The notes under the pieces: model-generated
Seen by the model: only the letters and a program-made list of their open reading frames with translations
Told to the model about the DNA's origin: nothing
Databases searched by the model: none
Assembly: GCF_013140855.1 (NCBI RefSeq)
Contig: NZ_JABBPG010000013.1
Coordinates: forward strand, 20,391 to 84,390
Origin: Pseudoalteromonas caenipelagi
GTDB lineage: Bacteria; Pseudomonadota; Gammaproteobacteria; Enterobacterales; Alteromonadaceae
Reading direction: 5' to 3'
Length of the DNA: 64,000 nt
Shown here: positions 17,376-25,764 of the stretch, in pieces
Layout of the letters: each line of letters opens with the position of its first letter
Numbering within the stretch: position 1 is the stretch's first letter
Program-made: the position numbers and the translations under genes

Positions 17376-17588
17376 TTAATAATGCGGAGGAGGCGGCTCT
17401 TGATGTTGCGGCATTAAACCTTCTTCGCGACTTTCTTTTATTTTTTCACCCAACAGCTCTATCTGACGCTGCATTTTTGACAACCTTTGTTGGTGCATTT
17501 TGAGCTCGTCATTGAGCGTTTCAATGGTATCGTCTTGAAAAGCCACTTTCGCTTCTAGCTCCGTAACGCGATTTTCTAATTCTGTCAT
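17376..17588 (-). CDS. slyX: SlyX family protein
   Basis: A 70-residue coiled-coil protein with heptad spacing (LENRVTELEAKVAFQDDTIETL, LKMHQQRLSKMQRQIELL) and the hallmark proline/histidine tail QEPPPPHY. SlyX function is unknown. The coiled coil suggests a small oligomer. It overlaps the stop of the WD40 lipoprotein gene by four bases, so it is translated from the same mRNA, a pairing that differs from the slyX-slyD arrangement in enterobacteria. Confidence 0.93.
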   Translation of the reverse strand: MTELENRVTELEAKVAFQDDTIETLNDELKMHQQRLSKMQRQIELLGEKIKESREEGLMPQHQEPPPPHY

Positions 17589-18574
17589 TGGGACTCCACT
17601 TGATCAAAGCGCTCTAACAAGCCGCTGGAACTTTCAGTCATTAAAGCATTTTTTTGTTCGAGAAATGTGACATCGAACACCACTGCCGATTTAGGTCGAC
17701 TACCTTCGCGCGGTTGTACTTTCCAAAGGCCAAGCTTTTGGCCATCTTTTACGCGCCACAATGTAAGCTCTCTATTTGGTGAGCCTGTGGCAAGTAAAGT
17801 AGCAGATTGATTGAAGCGTACCGCGCTAAATATTTTCTGGCGCGCAATATACTGCAATTGTGACACAAGATCACCCGATGTCAGCTGCCAAATACTGGCT
17901 TTCTTTAAACTATCGGCGGTAAAGGCATATTGGCCTGACGCGTCTAGCGCTACTTTTGTTACACGACTAGGGTGGTTGAAGCGATGAATAACTTGACCGG
18001 TACGAGTATCCCAAAAATAAGCGGTATAGTCGTTTGCTCCAGTCAGCGCGAAGGCACCATTGGGTGATAAAGCGATAGAGTTAATTTTTTCTTGGTGACC
18101 AAGGAACTCTATGCGCCTTCCGCTTTCTAAGTCCAGATGCACAACCACGTTATCGCTACGACCATATAACACGAAGTGACCTTGGTTACTCACTGCGATA
18201 TCGCGGATGGTGCCTGTTTGGATCTGATAGAAGCCTAGGTTTTTACCAGTGGTTATATCCCAAATTGCAAAAGTGTCATTTTCAGCGGTCACCGCAACAC
18301 TATTGTCATACGCGATGGCCAATGAATGGACTAAATTGCCATTAGATTTGGATTGTTGCCATTGATATTTTAGTCCGTGGACTTGATTGTCCCATAGACT
18401 GACACCATGTTCTACGGATGACACTAAACTGTAACGGCCATCGTGTGAAATAGCGGCAGCAAATGCGCCGCGGGCGGCATGCTCAACGGTTAAATCTGCT
18501 TTTTTATCAGCTGGGGTACAGCTGCTTAAAAAAAATAGCGCAGTAATCAGCAATAAGCGATCAAGTTTGAGCAT
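17585..18574 (-). CDS. WD40-repeat lipoprotein
   Basis: A 329-residue predicted lipoprotein: signal LLLITALFFLSSC with lipobox LSSC near residue 19, followed by TPADKKADL. The remainder is a beta-propeller with WD40-type blades, recognisable from repeated units such as SHDGRYSLVSSVEHGVSLWD, INSIALSPNGAFALTGAND...YFWD and FNQSATLLATGSPNRELTLWR; about six or seven blades can be counted. The residue after the lipid cysteine is Thr, so outer-membrane sorting is likely. The role is probably a scaffold in the periplasm; no partner is evident. It is co-transcribed with slyX. Confidence 0.85.
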   Translation of the reverse strand: MLKLDRLLLITALFFLSSCTPADKKADLTVEHAARGAFAAAISHDGRYSLVSSVEHGVSLWDNQVHGLKYQWQQSKSNGNLVHSLAIAYDNSVAVTAENDTFAIWDITTGKNLGFYQIQTGTIRDIAVSNQGHFVLYGRSDNVVVHLDLESGRRIEFLGHQEKINSIALSPNGAFALTGANDYTAYFWDTRTGQVIHRFNHPSRVTKVALDASGQYAFTADSLKKASIWQLTSGDLVSQLQYIARQKIFSAVRFNQSATLLATGSPNRELTLWRVKDGQKLGLWKVQPREGSRPKSAVVFDVTFLEQKNALMTESSSGLLERFDQVESQ

Positions 18575-18829
18575 AATATGGGTATTTCCCCTTAACGCTA
18601 TGAATTACACAAGGTAGACTAGAAGACTCTAAACACTTGCTTGCATTGTTACTTTGATAGTAGCGTATCGTTATCACAAAGTCGCTACAAGTCACAGAAA
18701 ACGTTATATATCTGCTTTAGTGCTTTACAATTTGGCATCTATCACGATGAATGGTAATGTGACTAAATATAGATTTAACCATTAATATAATATTAACAAG
18801 GCGGCCGAAAGGCTTGTCGGAGAGAGAGA

Positions 18830-19582
18830 ATGAAACAGACGATTAAATTGTCTTTGGTAGCAGCGTCGGTACTTGCACTGGCTGCGTGTAACCAAAAGGC
18901 AGAAGAAAAGCCAGCTGAACTAAAACTAGAAACAGAAGCACAGCAGCAAGCCTATGGCATTGGTGCTTCAGTTGGTAACTTTTTACAAAAAGATCTAGAA
19001 GACAAGAAAAGCTTTGGTATTGAGCTGGATCAAGCTCTTTTAAAGCGTGGCTTTGAAGATGCACTAGCGGGCAGCGCACAGCTTGATGAAGCTAAAATCC
19101 GTGAAGTACTGACTGCACTTGATACCTCTGTACGTGAAAAACAAGCTGAAAAAGTGAAGCTTGAAGCAGAACAGAACAAAGCTGAAGGTGAGAAGTACCT
19201 AGCTGAAAATGCGAAAAAAGAAGGGGTATTAGTTACTGATTCAGGTCTTCAATATGAAGTTATCTCTGAAGGTGAAGGTAAAAAGCCATTAGATACTGAT
19301 GTTGTTAAAGTACATTACAAAGGTACTTTGCTTGACGGTACTGAGTTTGATAGCTCATATGCACGTAACCAACCTGCTACTTTTGGTCTTCGCCAAGTAA
19401 TCAAAGGTTGGACTGAAGGTTTACAACTTATGCCAGTTGGTTCTAAATTTAAATTCACAATCCCAGCTGAGTTAGGTTACGGTGAGCGTAACTTAGGTAA
19501 GATCCCAGCAAACTCTACATTGATTTTTGAAGTTGAATTACTTGAAATTCAAGAAGAAGAGAAAAAAGCTGAAGCTGAATAA
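18830..19582 (+). CDS. fkpA: FKBP-type peptidyl-prolyl isomerase, periplasmic
   Basis: FkpA is a periplasmic prolyl isomerase and chaperone. This 250-residue copy has a lipoprotein-like signal (LVAASVLALAACN, lipobox LAAC at residues 16-19), unlike E. coli FkpA, which is soluble. An N-terminal dimerisation segment (about 30-120: QQAYGIGASVGNFL, then long Lys/Glu/Ala helices) precedes the FKBP domain (about 130-240) with VKVHYKGTLLDGTEFDSSY, VIKGWTEGLQLMPVGSKF and YGERNLGKIPANSTLIFEVEL. An acidic Lys/Glu tail ends the protein. The gene has a purine-rich RBS and a strong terminator, so it is monocistronic. Confidence 0.93.
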   Translation: MKQTIKLSLVAASVLALAACNQKAEEKPAELKLETEAQQQAYGIGASVGNFLQKDLEDKKSFGIELDQALLKRGFEDALAGSAQLDEAKIREVLTALDTSVREKQAEKVKLEAEQNKAEGEKYLAENAKKEGVLVTDSGLQYEVISEGEGKKPLDTDVVKVHYKGTLLDGTEFDSSYARNQPATFGLRQVIKGWTEGLQLMPVGSKFKFTIPAELGYGERNLGKIPANSTLIFEVELLEIQEEEKKAEAE

Positions 19583-19597
19583 GCTGATGATTAAATA

Positions 19598-19626
19598 GCA
19601 AAAAAGGGCCTAATGGCCCTTTTTTA
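19598..19626 (+). terminator. Intrinsic terminator after fkpA
   Basis: AAAAAAGGGCC, loop TAAT, GGCCCTTTTTT: a short G-C stem flanked by an A-run and a T-run, so it can act on both strands and separates fkpA from the convergent rsd. Confidence 0.93.
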
Positions 19627-19657
19627 ATACTTAATACGTTCCGCTACGTAGTCAGTA

Positions 19658-20128
19658 TCAGTCGCTATGGTTAGCGTATAAGTTATCAATCAACTCATCT
19701 TCTAGCTCAAAACGAGATTCCAGAACTTCACCTAAATGAGATAAATCTTTGTCAAAGCTTTGTAGCACCTGATCTTGTGCGTTTTCAGCATATTTATCGT
19801 TGAAATCCAAAGCAATATCTGTCGTATCTGCAATACGTGGATACAGAGCTTTTGCGAGTTTGGCACTATCAGGGCCTTTCTCTTCACATGCTTCAACTAA
19901 GTTGTCGTAAATTTCAAAGTGCCCAGCAGAAAGGTAATCCATGAGGATTTGACAAAAAGATTGAATCTGCATTTGATCTGGCAAGGCATGATCCTTTTTA
20001 TCATAAGGAGAGAATCCCGCAATTTTACAGTACTGCAGTAATAATTCTTGTCGTTCTGCTAACCATGCATCAATAACACTATGGCTGCCTCCCCATTTTT
20101 CTTGGGCTTGTTCTAACCTCGAAAGCAT
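19658..20128 (-). CDS. rsd: Anti-sigma-70 factor Rsd/AlgQ
   Basis: Rsd binds region 4 of sigma-70 and helps sigma exchange in stationary phase. The 156-residue helical protein matches the family: an N-terminal helix with the sequence VIDAWLAERQELLLQYC, the strongly conserved FCQILMDYLSAGHFEIYDNL near residue 60-80, and the C-terminal LGEVLESRFELEDELIDNL. Start: ATG with AGGAGA correctly spaced. Location beside hemE matches the rsd-hemE neighbourhood of E. coli. Upstream lies a 449-base intergenic region which also contains a candidate small RNA on the same strand. Confidence 0.92.
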   Translation of the reverse strand: MLSRLEQAQEKWGGSHSVIDAWLAERQELLLQYCKIAGFSPYDKKDHALPDQMQIQSFCQILMDYLSAGHFEIYDNLVEACEEKGPDSAKLAKALYPRIADTTDIALDFNDKYAENAQDQVLQSFDKDLSHLGEVLESRFELEDELIDNLYANHSD

Positions 20129-20261
20129 AGTGATCTCCTGTTGCGGATTATTTTATTCTATAAAAAGGAAATCTGCGGCAAAGGTCAACCTATTTTTATT
20201 TTTATTAGTGAGAAACTTCATAACTTGTTGATTGTTATGGTGTTCCTTTTTTGGTGTTATA

Positions 20262-20366
20262 CAAAAAGAAAAACCACCTGAAGCGGTGGTTATAATGCAG
20301 TTTAGCTATTTGATAACTATTTTTATTTTTATTATAAAGGTGTTTTGTTGTTATTTTTGTAACGCG
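20262..20366 (-). ncRNA. Candidate small RNA between rsd and hemE
   Basis: No gene explains the minus-strand terminator at 20272-20291: AACCACC, loop, GGTGGTT, followed on the minus strand by TTTTTCTTTTTG. About 75 bases upstream is a convincing minus-strand promoter. The predicted transcript is about 100 bases, AT-rich and single-stranded except for the terminator, with no open reading frame of note. A U-rich 3' tail is what Hfq-binding sRNAs carry. It could alternatively be a decaying remnant or an attenuated leader of rsd. Confidence 0.45.
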
Positions 20367-20371
20367 GCATT

Positions 20372-20401
20372 TTTATAACAAGTTTTTACCTATGTTGTAA
20401 A
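20372..20401 (-). promoter_or_regulatory. Sigma-70 promoter for the candidate small RNA
   Basis: On the minus strand TTTACA (20401-20396) and TATAAA (20377-20372) are 18 bases apart, each matching consensus at five of six positions. The inferred start is near 20365. It could also drive rsd if the terminator is read through. Confidence 0.5.
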
Positions 20402-20468
20402 TAGTTATATGACATGTTTTTTGTATGTTTTTGGCAATGGTTTGCTAACATTTTGAGTTAACTGGAGT

Positions 20469-20482
20469 TTAATCTAGATCAT
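20469..20482 (+). promoter_or_regulatory. Weak FNR-like palindrome upstream of hemE
   Basis: TTAATCTAGATCAT matches the FNR consensus at eight of ten positions and lies about 95 bases before the hemE start. Oxygen control of heme synthesis would make sense, but the match is imperfect. The rest of the 20129-20577 intergenic region holds only AT-rich sequence and the candidate small RNA. Confidence 0.3.
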
Positions 20483-20577
20483 ACAGAGGTGAATTTGCGC
20501 TTTGGTTTAGATAGAGTGCTCGCCAAGATAGTGTTACAATCTGCACAATTTTTAAAGCTTTGGAATCGAGATACGCT

Positions 20578-21642
20578 ATGAGCGAATTGAAAAACGATCG
20601 TTATTTACGTGCGTTGATGAAACAGCCAGTTGATGTTACTCCTGTGTGGATGATGCGTCAGGCAGGTCGTTATTTACCTGAATATCGTGCAACCCGTGCG
20701 CAAGCTGGCGACTTTATGAGTTTGTGTAAAAATGCAGAACTTGCCTGTGAAGTAACGTTGCAGCCACTGCGTCGCTACCCACTTGATGCGGCTATCTTAT
20801 TTAGCGATATTTTGACGATTCCAGATGCCATGGGTTTAGGCCTATATTTTGAAACTGGTGAAGGGCCTAAATTTGAGCGTCCGATCAGCTCGTTGCAAGA
20901 TGTCAAAAACATTCCAAATATAGACCCAACCGATGAGCTGGGTTACGTAATGAATGCTGTCAGTACTATTCGTAGAGAATTAAAAGGCGAAGTACCGCTT
21001 ATTGGTTTTTCCGGTTCTCCGTGGACACTGGCCACTTATATGGTGGAAGGTGGAAGCAGCAAAACATTTGGCAAGATTAAGAAAATGGCTTTTGCTGAGC
21101 CACAAACTTTGCACTTATTGTTAGATAAATTGGCAGACTCAGTCATTGATTACTTAAATGCGCAGATCAAAGCTGGTGCGCAATCTTTGATGATATTCGA
21201 CTCTTGGGGTGGGGTGTTAAGTCCTCGAGATTATAAAGAGTTCTCGCTGCAGTACATGCATAAGATTGTTGATGGTTTAATTCGAGAGCATGATGGCCGT
21301 AAAGTACCTGTCACGCTATTTACCAAAAGTGGCGGTCAATGGATTGAAGCGATAGCGGCAACAGGCTGTGATGCAATTGGTCTTGACTGGACGATTGATA
21401 TTGCTGATGCAAAACGTCGAGTTGGCGATAAAGTGGCGTTACAGGGGAATATGGACCCAGCTATGCTGCATGGTACGCCTGAGCGTATTCGTGAAGAAGT
21501 ACAGTCTATTTTAGCTGGCTTTGGTGAGGGCTCTGGGCATGTATTCAACTTAGGTCACGGGATCACACCTGATGTAGACCCAGAAAATGCTGGTGTATTT
21601 ATTAATGCAGTGCATGAATTCAGCGCTAAATATCACAAATAA
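20578..21642 (+). CDS. hemE: Uroporphyrinogen decarboxylase
   Basis: HemE removes four carboxyl groups from uroporphyrinogen III to make coproporphyrinogen III in heme biosynthesis, in the cytosol. All signatures are present: VWMMRQAGRYLPEYR near residue 23 (substrate-binding arginines), ILFSDILTIPDAMGL near 79 with the catalytic Asp, GFSGSPWTLATYMVEGG near 147, FDSWGG near 210 and FNLGHGITPDVDPEN near 330. I choose the ATG at 20578 (354 residues), matching the family N-terminus SELKNDRYLRALMKQ, over an in-frame TTG 18 bases earlier. A strong bidirectional terminator follows. Confidence 0.96.
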   Translation: MSELKNDRYLRALMKQPVDVTPVWMMRQAGRYLPEYRATRAQAGDFMSLCKNAELACEVTLQPLRRYPLDAAILFSDILTIPDAMGLGLYFETGEGPKFERPISSLQDVKNIPNIDPTDELGYVMNAVSTIRRELKGEVPLIGFSGSPWTLATYMVEGGSSKTFGKIKKMAFAEPQTLHLLLDKLADSVIDYLNAQIKAGAQSLMIFDSWGGVLSPRDYKEFSLQYMHKIVDGLIREHDGRKVPVTLFTKSGGQWIEAIAATGCDAIGLDWTIDIADAKRRVGDKVALQGNMDPAMLHGTPERIREEVQSILAGFGEGSGHVFNLGHGITPDVDPENAGVFINAVHEFSAKYHK

Positions 21643-21660
21643 TTGCTGAATGAAGAATAT

Positions 21661-21690
21661 AAAAAAACCCAAGCGATGCTTGGGTTTTTT
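21661..21690. terminator. Bidirectional intrinsic terminator between hemE and speE
   Basis: AAAAAACCCAAGC, loop GAT, GCTTGGGTTTTTT: perfect stem with A- and T-runs on either side, serving the two convergent genes. Confidence 0.95.
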
Positions 21691-21714
21691 ATAAAGGACG
21701 AGCTGATACCTAAA

Positions 21715-22575
21715 TTATTTGGTAAATGCACGTTTCATAAAGTTAGGTGTTGCAAGTGCACCTTTGTGAATACCAGTGTTGTAGTATTCTGTTGAGAATT
21801 TAGCGTTGTCAGCATCATTTTCTCTGAAGCCATTAAACTTCTCACTTTTACGAGCAAGTGTTGCTGACCACAACCCGCTTGGGTAAATAGGTTGAGGAAA
21901 TGGCAAAGTTTGTAAGTCTACAAATCCCACATCTAACATAGCATCGCGCATTTCTAGTAATAAAGGCATGTGAGTCAGTGGTGATTCACTTTGTTGAACC
22001 ATAATACCGCCAGGGCGTAATGCGTTTAGGCAGCTTGTATAAAATGCGTGATTAAATAAACCTTCACCAGGGCCTACTGGGTCTGTGCCGTCAACAATGA
22101 TCACATCGATAGACTCTGGTGCTGCTTCGCGCATATATTTGATGCCGTCATCAAACATAACCGTTGCTCTTGGGTCATTATTTGACTCACATAGCTCAGG
22201 GAAATACTTTAAAGACATTTGTGTAACAACTTCATCAATGTCGATTTGAGTGACACTTTCGACACCTGGGTGCTTCAGTACTTCGCGCAGAGTACCGCAG
22301 TCACCACCACCAATAATAACGACGTTTTGTGGAGCCGGGTGAGAAAAGAGTGCCGGATGGCTCATCATTTCATGATAGAAAAAATTCTCTCTAGAGCTGA
22401 CCATAGTGCAGCCATCAATGATCATGAGGTTGCCGTAGTTGGTCGTTTCGTACATTTCTACGTTTTGGAATGGCGACTGTATTTCATCCAGCTTTTTGTT
22501 GATGCGCAATGAAAAGGCACTGCCATCACGATCGCTTACTTCCGTAAACCAACGATTTGCTTCTAAATTCGACAT
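21715..22575 (-). CDS. speE: Polyamine aminopropyltransferase (spermidine synthase)
   Basis: SpeE transfers aminopropyl from decarboxylated S-adenosylmethionine to putrescine. The motifs are clear: DGCTMVSSRENFFYHEMMSH near residue 50-70, the nucleotide-binding VVIIGGGDCGTLREVLKH near 80-100, TQIDIDEVV, and the catalytic region DVIIVDGTDPVGPGEGLFN near 150-170. I start at the ATG at 22575, giving 286 residues like E. coli SpeE; an in-frame upstream start would add 52 residues of non-family sequence. No speD is beside it; speA lies 1.2 kb away, on the opposite strand. Confidence 0.92.
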   Translation of the reverse strand: MSNLEANRWFTEVSDRDGSAFSLRINKKLDEIQSPFQNVEMYETTNYGNLMIIDGCTMVSSRENFFYHEMMSHPALFSHPAPQNVVIIGGGDCGTLREVLKHPGVESVTQIDIDEVVTQMSLKYFPELCESNNDPRATVMFDDGIKYMREAAPESIDVIIVDGTDPVGPGEGLFNHAFYTSCLNALRPGGIMVQQSESPLTHMPLLLEMRDAMLDVGFVDLQTLPFPQPIYPSGLWSATLARKSEKFNGFRENDADNAKFSTEYYNTGIHKGALATPNFMKRAFTK

Positions 22576-23278
22576 ATCAATTTCACACTTACAAAAAAAT
22601 AGTTGGCAATTTTGCCAGTGCTTGTCCGTTAGCTCAATCAAAATTTGTTCACTAGGACAACTATTTTGATTGGTACGTGCAGCACCGTATCGGTTTAATA
22701 ATAGAGCAAGTTCATGGTTTATGGAAAACAACGACTAATAAAGCCGAAATGACACCCTATGCGCTCAATTTACAGACAATAAAACTGTGCTGTAGGTTAA
22801 TAAAGGTATTGCCAAAGAAATAATTATAAATCAGATGATTATCAAAAAAGGAAACGCAATGTAGAAAGTATAATGGTTAGTGCGATAGGGGGCGAGAGTA
22901 GCATAGCAAGGTGTAACAGTACCCAAAGTTCCGATAGCGTTGCGGTTGCTTGCGGATAAGAGCCAACTTTAGTTTGTGAGTCTATTGCGCAAAACGACAA
23001 AAATTTGCGCAATAAGCGCTGTATGCCTAGAGAGTTAGCGGAGATATCCGTGCCAACATGAAAGAGGGCATAAAGAAGCAGGTAAACCATATTCGTACGG
23101 TAAAGTGATGGTATGAATATGAAACAAAATATAGTTACTTTTTAATCGGTGGGTGCTTGATGCTAGTAAATAGTAATAAAGTGCTTACAAAGTGCGCAAA
23201 ATTGAGTTAGCCTAGTATAGGTGTTCTTTATACAGGCACTTAAAATTTTACACTTCACTAAACATATAAGGAAGATAT
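22576..23278. other. Intergenic region between speE and the small lipoprotein gene
   Basis: About 700 bases without a convincing gene. An 82-codon minus-strand reading frame (22842-23090) lacks a ribosome-binding site and family resemblance. The notable content is the paired palindrome listed separately. Promoters for the two divergent genes must lie here but no clear -35/-10 pair stands out. Confidence 0.6.
22983..23014. repeat. Perfect 11-bp inverted repeat with two TTGCGCAA palindromes
   Basis: TATTGCGCAAA (22983-22993) and TTTGCGCAATA (23004-23014) are perfect inverted copies around a ten-base AT-rich loop. Each arm itself contains the palindrome TTGCGCAA, the two centres being about two helical turns apart. 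It may be a double operator or a hairpin; there is no U-tail. Confidence 0.6.
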
Positions 23279-23545
23279 ATGAAACTTAAATTAGGCTTAT
23301 CTGTAGCACTAGCTGGTAGCATCTTGCTATTAAGTGGATGTAACTCTACTAGCGAAAGCAGTGATGATCGTGTTGCAAAAGTGGATAATGACTTAGTGTG
23401 TGAATCTCGTCCTACGACTGGTAGCAACTTAAGAAAAAGACGCTGTATGTCTCGTCAGTTAGCTGAGCAAGTACAAAGAGAAAATAAAGATGCTATGCGC
23501 CAAGTAGAAAAAAAGGGTCGCGGTCAAAGTCATACTAGATACTAA
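23279..23545 (+). CDS. Small predicted lipoprotein
   Basis: An 88-residue protein with a textbook lipoprotein signal: MKLKLGLSVALAGSILLLSGC, lipobox LSGC, cysteine at residue 21, followed by an acidic Ser-rich linker (NSTSESSDD). The mature part contains VCESRPTTGSNLRKRRCMS, where two cysteines frame a TGSN-containing basic loop, and a helical Gln/Arg/Lys tail. Similar 'C..TGS....C' segments occur in small exported proteins of many proteobacteria, though the function is unknown. RBS is AAGGAAG. A terminator follows, so the gene stands alone. Confidence 0.8.
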   Translation: MKLKLGLSVALAGSILLLSGCNSTSESSDDRVAKVDNDLVCESRPTTGSNLRKRRCMSRQLAEQVQRENKDAMRQVEKKGRGQSHTRY

Positions 23546-23577
23546 TGCCTAAGCAGGTTCACCTGCTCTGGAATAAT

Positions 23578-23610
23578 AGCGCTAAACTTTCAATCGTTGG
23601 CGCTTTTTCT
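23578..23610 (+). terminator. Intrinsic terminator after the small lipoprotein
   Basis: AGCGCTAA pairs with TTGGCGCT (one G-U) around an 11-base loop, followed by TTTTCTTTC. Confidence 0.75.
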
Positions 23611-23760
23611 TTCAAGCATCCGCACTTTAAACATCCCTTGTGTTTATGTTCCCAAAACTTTTTTACACCAAAATAGCCTCTGTAAATGTCTTAAAATTGT
23701 GTCGCTAATCAACCCTTGGCGTATTAATATAGGGGTTTTAGTTGATGAAAAGAGTAAGCC

Positions 23761-25641
23761 ATGACTTGGGGTTTAGATACTGCGCGAGAAATTTACAATG
23801 TTGCTCATTGGAGCGAAGGGTATTTTGATATTAATGCTCAGGGTGAGCTAGTCGCTTATCCTGATGGCGATCACAATAAAACCCCTATTTTGCTCAATCA
23901 ATTAACAGAAGAATTTAAAGCTCAAGGTTTAACATTACCGGTGTTAGTGCGTTTCACTGATATTTTAAAGCACCGTGTTGATACGATGACACACGCTTTC
24001 ACGCTTGCGTGTCAGCAACGAGACTATCAAGGTCAGTACAATTGTGTTTACCCTATCAAAGTGAATCAGCAACGCTCTGTTGTGACCAAACTTTTGGCGC
24101 ACCCAAGTGGTCAAGTAGGATTAGAAGCAGGCTCAAAACCAGAGCTAATGGCTATTTTAGGTGTTGCTACGACGCCTATTACGATTGTCTGTAATGGTTA
24201 TAAAGATAGCGAATTTTTAAGATTGGCATGTATTGGTCAAGCGATGGGCCACAAAGTGAATATAGTGGTTGAAAAGTTATCTGAGCTGACAACCTTAATC
24301 AAAGAAATTGACGATCTGAAAATAGAGCCTGCAATAGGTATTCGCATTCGCTTAAACTCAGTTGGTAAAGGGAAATGGCAAAACACAGGGGGTGAAAAGG
24401 GCAAGTTTGGTCTTACTGCTGGACAGGTGCTTGAAGCTGTAAATATGCTCAGAGCTGCCAATAAATTACACTTGATGAATCTAGTTCATTTTCATATCGG
24501 CTCTCAAATTGCAAACATTCGTGATATACATCGTGCGCTTAAAGAGTGTGCTCGTCATTTTGCGGAGCTTTCTCAGTTAGGAGTACCACTAAATACCGTT
24601 GATGTAGGTGGTGGCTTAGGTGTTGACTATGAAGGGTCTGGATCGCGTAGCGCCTGTTCAATGAATTATACGGTTGCCGAATATGCTCGTAATGTGGTCA
24701 GCGCGTTTGCAGAGGTATGTGAGCAACATGATTTGGCTCACCCAGCTATTATTACAGAATCAGGACGTGCTTTAACTGCTCATCACGCGGTCCTAATTAC
24801 CGATGTGATTGACGTGGAAAAGGCGCCAAATGAACGCACACCCAGTGCGCCATTAGATGATGCACATGTTATTTTACAAGAACTGTGGCAAGCATATAGC
24901 CGTATCACCGCGCGTTTAGCGCTGGAAACTTATCACGATGCTATGCATCTATTTAGTGAAGCACATGCTCAATATGTACATGGTTTAGTGAGCATGACTC
25001 AGTGGGCACAGATTGAACAGCTGTACTTCACTATACTCCATCGCGTCAGAGAGTTACTCAATGAAAACGCGCGTGCACACAGAGAAGTGCTTGACGACCT
25101 TAATGAAAAGCTGGCAGACAAGCTGTTTGTCAATTTTTCACTATTCCAGTCATTGCCAGATGTATGGGGGATTCAACAGTTATTTCCTGTAATGCCTATT
25201 GAATCTTTGGATAAGCCTTTGACACAAAGAGCTATTTTACAAGATATCACCTGTGACTCTGATGGGCAAATTCGTGATTATGTAGAAGGCTCAGGTATCG
25301 AGTCTAGTTTGCCGATCCCGCCTTATGTACCTGGTCAGCAGTACCATATCGCCATGTTTATGGTGGGGGCTTATCAGGAGATCTTAGGTGATTTACATAA
25401 CTTATTTGGTGATACAGACTCAGTGCACGTAGAGCTTAGCGATGACGGTTATAAGTTAACAAATGCGATCAAGGGTGACAGTGTGCAAGAGGTTTTAAAA
25501 TTTGTACATTATGATCATAAACAACTCGCGCAAAACTTTGTTGATAGGGTTGAGCAAAGCGTTGCTGATGAGCAACTTAGAGCACAATATTTGCAAGAGT
25601 TAAATGCTGGGCTAGCAGGTTACACGTATTTTGAAGATTAG
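23761..25641 (+). CDS. speA: Biosynthetic arginine decarboxylase
   Basis: SpeA decarboxylates arginine to agmatine, the first step from arginine to putrescine, with pyridoxal phosphate. At 626 residues it matches the group IV, alanine-racemase-fold biosynthetic enzyme. Seen: the PLP lysine context NCVYPIKVNQQRSVV near residue 95-105, LHFHIGSQIANIRD near 245, the phosphate-binding VDVGGGLGVDYEG near 280, and the C-terminal RAILQDITCDSDGQI containing the active-site cysteine. Together with speE it supports polyamine synthesis; agmatinase must be elsewhere. No arginine-attenuator-like leader is evident. Confidence 0.95.
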   Translation: MTWGLDTAREIYNVAHWSEGYFDINAQGELVAYPDGDHNKTPILLNQLTEEFKAQGLTLPVLVRFTDILKHRVDTMTHAFTLACQQRDYQGQYNCVYPIKVNQQRSVVTKLLAHPSGQVGLEAGSKPELMAILGVATTPITIVCNGYKDSEFLRLACIGQAMGHKVNIVVEKLSELTTLIKEIDDLKIEPAIGIRIRLNSVGKGKWQNTGGEKGKFGLTAGQVLEAVNMLRAANKLHLMNLVHFHIGSQIANIRDIHRALKECARHFAELSQLGVPLNTVDVGGGLGVDYEGSGSRSACSMNYTVAEYARNVVSAFAEVCEQHDLAHPAIITESGRALTAHHAVLITDVIDVEKAPNERTPSAPLDDAHVILQELWQAYSRITARLALETYHDAMHLFSEAHAQYVHGLVSMTQWAQIEQLYFTILHRVRELLNENARAHREVLDDLNEKLADKLFVNFSLFQSLPDVWGIQQLFPVMPIESLDKPLTQRAILQDITCDSDGQIRDYVEGSGIESSLPIPPYVPGQQYHIAMFMVGAYQEILGDLHNLFGDTDSVHVELSDDGYKLTNAIKGDSVQEVLKFVHYDHKQLAQNFVDRVEQSVADEQLRAQYLQELNAGLAGYTYFED

Positions 25642-25764
25642 ATAAATTATCGGTTGTTAGGTTTTTTGCCTATCGAAAACAAGGTATCATCTTTTGCCAT
25701 ATTAAAGGCTTAGTCACACATAATAGAACTAAGCCAGTTGGTTTGGTTGTAAAGGAAACAATGC

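Noticed and set aside
22576..22731. N-terminal extension of SpeE by 52 residues
   Set aside because: The shorter start gives 286 residues and matches the family N-terminus. The extension has no family resemblance and is cysteine-rich, unlike SpeE.
22842..23090. 82-codon minus-strand reading frame between speE and the lipoprotein
   Set aside because: No ribosome-binding site before its ATG, unusual composition, no resemblance to any family; it also runs across the palindrome.
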